This document shows, piece by piece, positions 59,692 to 64,000 of a stretch of 64,000 nt of DNA. This stretch comes from Candidatus Caenarcanales bacterium (lineage in GTDB: Bacteria; Cyanobacteriota; Vampirovibrionia; LMEP-6097). The translations under genes were made by a program, and so were the position numbers. Under the pieces are notes generated by a model. It was not told the DNA's origin, made no database searches, and worked only from the letters and a program-made list of their open reading frames with translations. The stretch is taken from assembly GCA_013216135.1 (NCBI GenBank), contig JABSOS010000004.1:143939-207938 (forward strand). The letters run 5' to 3'. The first letter of the stretch is position 1, and each line of letters begins with the position of its first letter.

Positions 59692-60013
59692 TACTTATTG
59701 CAATAAAATCGAAGCTGATATTAGTGCTTAACTTAAGTTTATTCTTCTTTAGATAGTATAAGGCAAGTTTTTTAATTTGTTTTTGTTTTTCGAAGCTTAA
59801 AGCTTTCAAGCTTTCTGCAATATTATAGCTGCGGTATTTTACTTCTATGAAAATGAGATACTCTTCGTTGAATCTATTCGGGTCTATAGCTATGATATCG
59901 ATTTCACCTCGGTTTGAATAATGCCAGTTCGTTTCTATGATTTTATAGTTTTGTGATTTCAGGAACTCCGCTGCGAGTTTTTCTTTTTCGAAACCTAATT
60001 GTCTATGGTTCAT
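59654..60013 (-). CDS. YraN family (UPF0102) nuclease-like protein
   Basis: A 119-residue protein of the UPF0102/YraN family with a restriction-endonuclease-like core: GFEKEKLAAEFLKSQNYKIIETNWHY, then NRGEIDIIAID (E-I-D catalytic pair) and FIEVKYRS (E-V-K). The exact substrate is not established for the family. TAAACT lies 6 bases before the ATG, predicting a leaderless mRNA. Its 3' end overlaps the secretin-N gene by 38 bases. Confidence 0.88.
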   Translation of the reverse strand: MNHRQLGFEKEKLAAEFLKSQNYKIIETNWHYSNRGEIDIIAIDPNRFNEEYLIFIEVKYRSYNIAESLKALSFEKQKQIKKLALYYLKKNKLKLSTNISFDFIAISNDELKHLKNIFN

Positions 60014-60077
60014 AGACTTAGTTTAGTGGTTTTAATTAGTGTTTATTTATTATGCAGTGATTTTGCTAGTTATGAGT

Positions 60078-60701
60078 TTATTCATTTGGAATATTCTCTG
60101 TTGAGGCTATTGCTGAACCTAGTAGTTTAGGTTGCTTTTCTCCAGTGTTATGGAGCATCCGTTTTTGATATTCATGATCAGGTATAACTACTACGCATTC
60201 TTTATCATCAGTACTTTGATTGTTTAAGAAATGATTTGCAGTAATCTCACTAATGAAGTCCCCTGGTAGATTCATTAACACACTCGTAGCAAGGGCAACT
60301 ATACTTGTTGGAAGAACATATGAACTTTTATTATTCTTTGTAGAATATTTGTTTGAAAGTATTGTTAGATTTTTATTTGCTTTTTCAAATACTTTTCCAA
60401 TATTCTCTATAGCTTTATTTTTATCATCGTTTGAACCATTAATTATAGTTGTAATTTTTTTTTGGAGAGACTGAAGGCTTTTACCAATGATTTGGAATTG
60501 ATTCGGTAATTCCTGCCTGAAGTCTGTTTTTATTTCGACAGGCTTATAAGTTTGATGAATACTTTTTATGCCTGGTGGTGAGATATAGGCTGCTTCATTA
60601 AAGAAAGGTTGTTCGCTTGTAGGTTGTGATTTAGAAACAACTTCTGTTTTTTCAGGAACATATTTGTCACCCTGTAATCCAATACTAGTAAGACTAGGCA
60701 T
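60078..60701 (-). CDS. Orphan hydrophilic protein, 207 aa
   Basis: Start set at ATG 60701 rather than the upstream 60725 because AGAGGAGG sits 7 bases before it, the strongest Shine-Dalgarno in the window. The N-terminal 60 residues are rich in Ser, Thr, Pro and Lys; residues about 70-115 are a charged helix; SSYVLPTSIVALATSVLMNLPG (about 135-156) is the only hydrophobic segment and could insert in a membrane. I do not recognise it. The unusually strong ribosome site implies high expression. Confidence 0.55.
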   Translation of the reverse strand: MPSLTSIGLQGDKYVPEKTEVVSKSQPTSEQPFFNEAAYISPPGIKSIHQTYKPVEIKTDFRQELPNQFQIIGKSLQSLQKKITTIINGSNDDKNKAIENIGKVFEKANKNLTILSNKYSTKNNKSSYVLPTSIVALATSVLMNLPGDFISEITANHFLNNQSTDDKECVVVIPDHEYQKRMLHNTGEKQPKLLGSAIASTENIPNE

Positions 60702-60858
60702 CTGAGCCTCCTCTAGAACACACACAAATTAACTTCATTTAAGATAAACATGTTAAAGAAATATTAATGATTTGTCAATGGATTATTAATATTTTTTTAA
60801 AACTTAGTGTTTTTTAATATTTCAAAGTTTGTACTTAAGACGAATTTCATTTTAAGTA

Positions 60859-63753
60859 TTAAAATAATTGAGCCCTAGGCATACTTGCTGCAAGGAAGAA
60901 AATCTTCCTCATCGTCGCAATATTATTAGAACTGTTATTTATCTCAAAATCCTCAGGGAAGATTGCAAGTAAAGCATTAAACTCTTCGTCTGTGTATGAA
61001 TCAGCGACGAATAAATCTAGAACATATCTTAAGAAATCTTCTTTAGTTTTACCGTTGAACTTTTCTATAGTTTTAGTGAGACTTTCGCCTCTATAGGCAT
61101 TCCCGTTAGCGACTCGTTTATTAAAAGCGATTCGTTTAACGAGCTGTCCTTGGTTCATCCAGCTAGTACTTTTTTCTTTATAACCAGTAGGTGGTCCAGC
61201 AAAGCCTGGAACGAACTCTTGGCTAGCTGCTTGACCGTAGATAGTGTTTTTATAGCCTGAGTTATAGTTTTCATCTAGGTTATAGTCTACAGCTGCTCTC
61301 ATCACTTGTAGTGACTGGAACATTGGGTTTGCTATTTTATTACGGTAGTGAGTGTAACTGATAAATTCTTCATCTAGTAAAATACTTTCCATTACTTTCT
61401 TTAATTGATTTGGATCACTGGTGTTTGCAAGGAAACTTGTTTCACAAACTGTTTGTAAATTACTTGGGATGTTTTCATCGATAAAGTATTCGATTAATTT
61501 TTTACAAATAAATTTAGCCGTAGAAGGATGAGAACCTAACTTCTCAAGGAAAGTATCTACCTGATTCACGAAATCTTCTTTTGTCGTGCCACCAGGAATA
61601 GTTTCATTTAAGAATGATACTTCTAAATCTTGGAATTGATGCTGTGTTTCATCAAAGAAAACTTTATCAGTGATGTAAGTAAGCCCAGTAAATAATTCTG
61701 CAACATTTCTAACATCTTCTTCGGTGTAACCACCATTCACTCCTAGAGCATGTAATTCCATGATTTCTCTTGCATAATTTTCATTTGCATAAGCTTTATT
61801 ATTTAGGTAATTATCTAAGTAAAAGAGCATAGATGGGCTTTTAGCATTATTTTTTAGAATATCTATAAAGTTACCAAAGGCATTTGCTCTGAAGAAATCA
61901 TTTGTCCATCTTTCTGCATAAGAGCTTGTGTAAAGAATTAATTTATCTGGATTTGTCCCTGAACTGTCTATTAGCTTCATGTAATAGAACATTGCTCTTG
62001 ATCTAATTCCTGAATCTTGAGTCCTTGTGAATGGCTCAATAGCCATACCTGTTAAAGTTCCAGTCCAATTTGGGTTGTCAGATAGTTTTAAAGTGTAAAC
62101 TTGAGTAGATCTATCATAAGGAGCTTGGAAGGAAACAGACTTTTCATCTTTAAAGTCTTCTTCTTCAACTTCATTTTTCCAGTAGATTTTACTTAATGGC
62201 TCATCATCACTTTGATCAAATCTAGCTCTAATTTCAAGAGTGTCATAATCACTAGTATTGATGCCAAGTTTATGAATGTAATCGTTACTGATAAATGGTT
62301 TTATTTCATGGAAACCTAGGTCTCTAAAGTTTCCTGATCTGTGTCTTCCAGTAAAATCAGCTTTATATCTTTCTTTTTTATTGAAGTATCTCCAGTCTAC
62401 ATGATTCCATTTGCGGATTGAAGTACTGAAGTGATTCTCCCAGAACCAAGTCATTTTCTCAAGTAATTGCTTTTTAGAATAAAGCATTCTATCGAATAAG
62501 TAATAAGCAAGGTTTTGCTCGTGGTTGGAGTAAAGTGTTGTAAAGCTATTCATAGCTTCAAACTTGGAATCATTTATAGAATTAGGATTTAACTGTTCAA
62601 TTACATAAGACCTCCAGCCAGAACTTTCAATCTGTTCTAAAGTTTGACTCGTTTTCCCAAAGCTTAAACGGTTGAGGACATGGTGTTTAACATAGTCTGC
62701 TAAAGCAACTACTGTATTTGAATTTTCGTAAGTTTTATTGAAACCACCAGCTGTATAGTTAAGTTTGAAATCTATTTTCTTTGAAAATAGTTCTGGGTCA
62801 ACTTTATAAGTAAGTATATTTTCACAGCTTAATCCTTCACAGCTTTTAGTTATTTTATATTCATAAGCCTTACCATTTATCGTAGAACTATTTACTTGTA
62901 AGTCAGGTGATGAACTAAACTTGACGAACATGGAATTACCATTTGCAATAAAATTCGGGTTGATCGTATTATCGGTATTTAATGTGAAAACTGTTTCCTG
63001 GATTGATCTAGGTATTATCACTGGGTAGAGGTTATTAACTGTGCTGTTATAAATATTATTATTAATAATTAGCTCGAAACTCACTTTGCCAAGTGGGAAC
63101 TCGTCTTTAACAGGAATTTTAATTAAGTGAATTGTTTTATTTTCGAGTCTATTACTAATAGCTGTTTCTACATCAGTCAAAGGAACATCAATTCCAGATA
63201 TTTTGATTGCTTGAATCTCACTTGTCTCAAAGTCAGGTCTGCTTAAGAAACTTAGAGTTAGAGTATCATCAATAAAAGCTAAGTTTTGGAAAGATGGGTT
63301 GTTTGATCTTAATTTAATATAGGCAACATCTTTAAGAGAAGCATTTGCTGCTAAAAGATGAATTGGTGGGTTATCAAATACTATAACTCTAGTTTGATCA
63401 TTTTTCTTATATTTAAATGCAAGCTCAGCTTTTTTCGACAGCATAGCTTCAGTTACGTTTATGTCGAAGCTTACTGAGCAGTTTGTGTCATCACAAACTA
63501 AATCACTTGTATAATTTTCTTCAAAAAAGTTAACTGATTCAAAGCTATAGTCTTTATCAAAATCTATTTTTAAGTGAATAGTTTCCCCGACTCTTACTTG
63601 GCGAGGGTGATCTGCGTTACTAGATTTTAAGGTTATTGAACTTATTGGACTTGGGAACTCAAATGCTTTAGCTATCCCTGATATGAAAAATAGAGAGCTA
63701 ACAATTAAAAGTGTTACAAAAGTTCTTTGAAAATAGTTTTTTCTTTTTATCAT
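60859..63753 (-). CDS. DUF1800 family exported protein with N-terminal beta domains
   Basis: A 964-residue protein with signal peptide (1-29). The first 350 residues are repetitive beta domains of Ig type. The DUF1800 region (about 355-960) has VKHHVLNRLSFG, WFWENHFSTSIRKWNH, the hallmark REIMELHALGVNGGYTEEDVRNVAELFTGLTY, KFICKKLIEYFI and PTGYKEKSTSWMNQGQLVKRI. DUF1800 proteins are secreted and often sit beside DUF1501 genes; none is visible here. Their role is unresolved. An in-frame insertion near 460-600 (Tyr/Asp rich, YNGTLTG-like beta segment) makes it longer than typical members. It starts 14 bases after the preceding gene ends. Confidence 0.85.
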   Translation of the reverse strand: MIKRKNYFQRTFVTLLIVSSLFFISGIAKAFEFPSPISSITLKSSNADHPRQVRVGETIHLKIDFDKDYSFESVNFFEENYTSDLVCDDTNCSVSFDINVTEAMLSKKAELAFKYKKNDQTRVIVFDNPPIHLLAANASLKDVAYIKLRSNNPSFQNLAFIDDTLTLSFLSRPDFETSEIQAIKISGIDVPLTDVETAISNRLENKTIHLIKIPVKDEFPLGKVSFELIINNNIYNSTVNNLYPVIIPRSIQETVFTLNTDNTINPNFIANGNSMFVKFSSSPDLQVNSSTINGKAYEYKITKSCEGLSCENILTYKVDPELFSKKIDFKLNYTAGGFNKTYENSNTVVALADYVKHHVLNRLSFGKTSQTLEQIESSGWRSYVIEQLNPNSINDSKFEAMNSFTTLYSNHEQNLAYYLFDRMLYSKKQLLEKMTWFWENHFSTSIRKWNHVDWRYFNKKERYKADFTGRHRSGNFRDLGFHEIKPFISNDYIHKLGINTSDYDTLEIRARFDQSDDEPLSKIYWKNEVEEEDFKDEKSVSFQAPYDRSTQVYTLKLSDNPNWTGTLTGMAIEPFTRTQDSGIRSRAMFYYMKLIDSSGTNPDKLILYTSSYAERWTNDFFRANAFGNFIDILKNNAKSPSMLFYLDNYLNNKAYANENYAREIMELHALGVNGGYTEEDVRNVAELFTGLTYITDKVFFDETQHQFQDLEVSFLNETIPGGTTKEDFVNQVDTFLEKLGSHPSTAKFICKKLIEYFIDENIPSNLQTVCETSFLANTSDPNQLKKVMESILLDEEFISYTHYRNKIANPMFQSLQVMRAAVDYNLDENYNSGYKNTIYGQAASQEFVPGFAGPPTGYKEKSTSWMNQGQLVKRIAFNKRVANGNAYRGESLTKTIEKFNGKTKEDFLRYVLDLFVADSYTDEEFNALLAIFPEDFEINNSSNNIATMRKIFFLAASMPRAQLF

Positions 63754-63767
63754 TTTCCCTACCCTTA

Positions 63768-64000
63768 TTAAATTTCTATAAAGCTAATCCCTGATTCAGA
63801 AGTGAAGTAAATTAAGTAAGCAGCTGAATTTGGGATTTCAGTTACTGATGTAATAAATTGTTTTCTGAATTTTTTATTTGTTTTGCCTAGTAAAATTTCA
63901 GTGAAATTACCACTAGTGTCTAGCATATATAACCTTCCTGCTTTTTTTAGATTTCTTCCTCTGACCACTAGTCTAAGTTTCTTGTCGAGTTTTACTTTTC
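63768..64000 (-). CDS. C-terminal fragment of a gene continuing past the window
   Basis: The frame is open from the window edge at 64000 to the stop at 63768; the GTG at 63968 is internal. The 77 visible codons are beta-rich (LRLVVRGRNLKKAGRLYMLD, TSVTEIPNSAAYLIYF) and look like the end of an extracellular or Ig-like domain protein. It is 14 bases upstream of the DUF1800 gene on the same strand, so the two probably form an operon. Family not recognisable from the fragment. Confidence 0.5.
   Translation of the reverse strand, partial: KVKLDKKLRLVVRGRNLKKAGRLYMLDTSGNFTEILLGKTNKKFRKQFITSVTEIPNSAAYLIYFTSESGISFIEI

Overview
The window is a compact, AT-rich bacterial chromosome segment with no rRNA, tRNA, phage, transposase or CRISPR array visible. 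The cell appears to have an outer membrane: there are a predicted beta-barrel protein, lipoproteins, TonB-C-like domains, a secretin N-domain protein, a SPOR protein and MreB/MreC. A DUF760-type protein (53314-53742), a family known mainly from Cyanobacteria and plastids, and an Rcp1-like response regulator occur without any photosynthesis gene. My best guess is therefore a non-photosynthetic relative of Cyanobacteria (Melainabacteria/Vampirovibrionia-like). This is inference, not proof.

Layout. 0-8 kb: truncated TonB-C-like protein, PDZ lipoprotein, HTTM-like membrane pair, a tandem pair of orphan paralogs, a DEAD-box helicase and an orphan. 7.7-16 kb: methyltransferase, MATE pump, sulfite-exporter-like permease with a lipoprotein gamma-glutamyltransferase, trypsin-like protease, SelO AMPylase, VTT membrane protein. 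16-24 kb: orphan hydrophilic proteins, an M48 protease divergent from a LemA-TPM-TPM operon, TusA divergent from FabD-SecG. 24-33.5 kb: ThrS, a pair of exported paralogs, SPOR protein, SdhC, MetF, MreB-MreC-RsfS. 33.6-37.2 kb: a giant secreted Cys/Pro-repeat protein. 37-48 kb: HglS-like 2-oxoadipate dioxygenase/decarboxylase, PMT-like glycosyltransferase, GH15-like protein, lycopene cyclase plus CrtZ plus histidine kinase, Sua5, and a frameshifted secreted heme peroxidase. 48-56 kb: GNAT-nitrilase fusion, lipoprotein deaminase, GST, DUF2237, outer-membrane protein, response regulator, DUF760, orphan, TpiA. 56.7-64 kb: ECF sigma factor with a candidate membrane regulator, secretin-N protein, YraN, and a DUF1800 protein.

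The most general signal is in gene expression. At least 17 genes have a -10-like hexamer ending 6-10 bases before the start codon (ATG, GTG or TTG), so they are predicted leaderless. Several use an extended TGCTANNAT box. A second class, mostly secreted or orphan genes, has a clear Shine-Dalgarno sequence instead. Four convergent gene pairs overlap by exactly four bases at their stop codons, and no intergenic gap exceeds 300 bases.

The least explained items are: a GC-rich inverted-repeat element followed by a terminator-like hairpin (53784-53918, candidate small RNA or repeat); two further GC-rich intergenic patches (56610-56634, 58027-58062); a homopolymer frameshift separating the signal peptide from a heme peroxidase (48133-48139); a palindromic -10 shared by lemA and an M48 protease; and the Cys/Pro-repeat surface protein. 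All functions are read from sequence by eye; no database search was possible.
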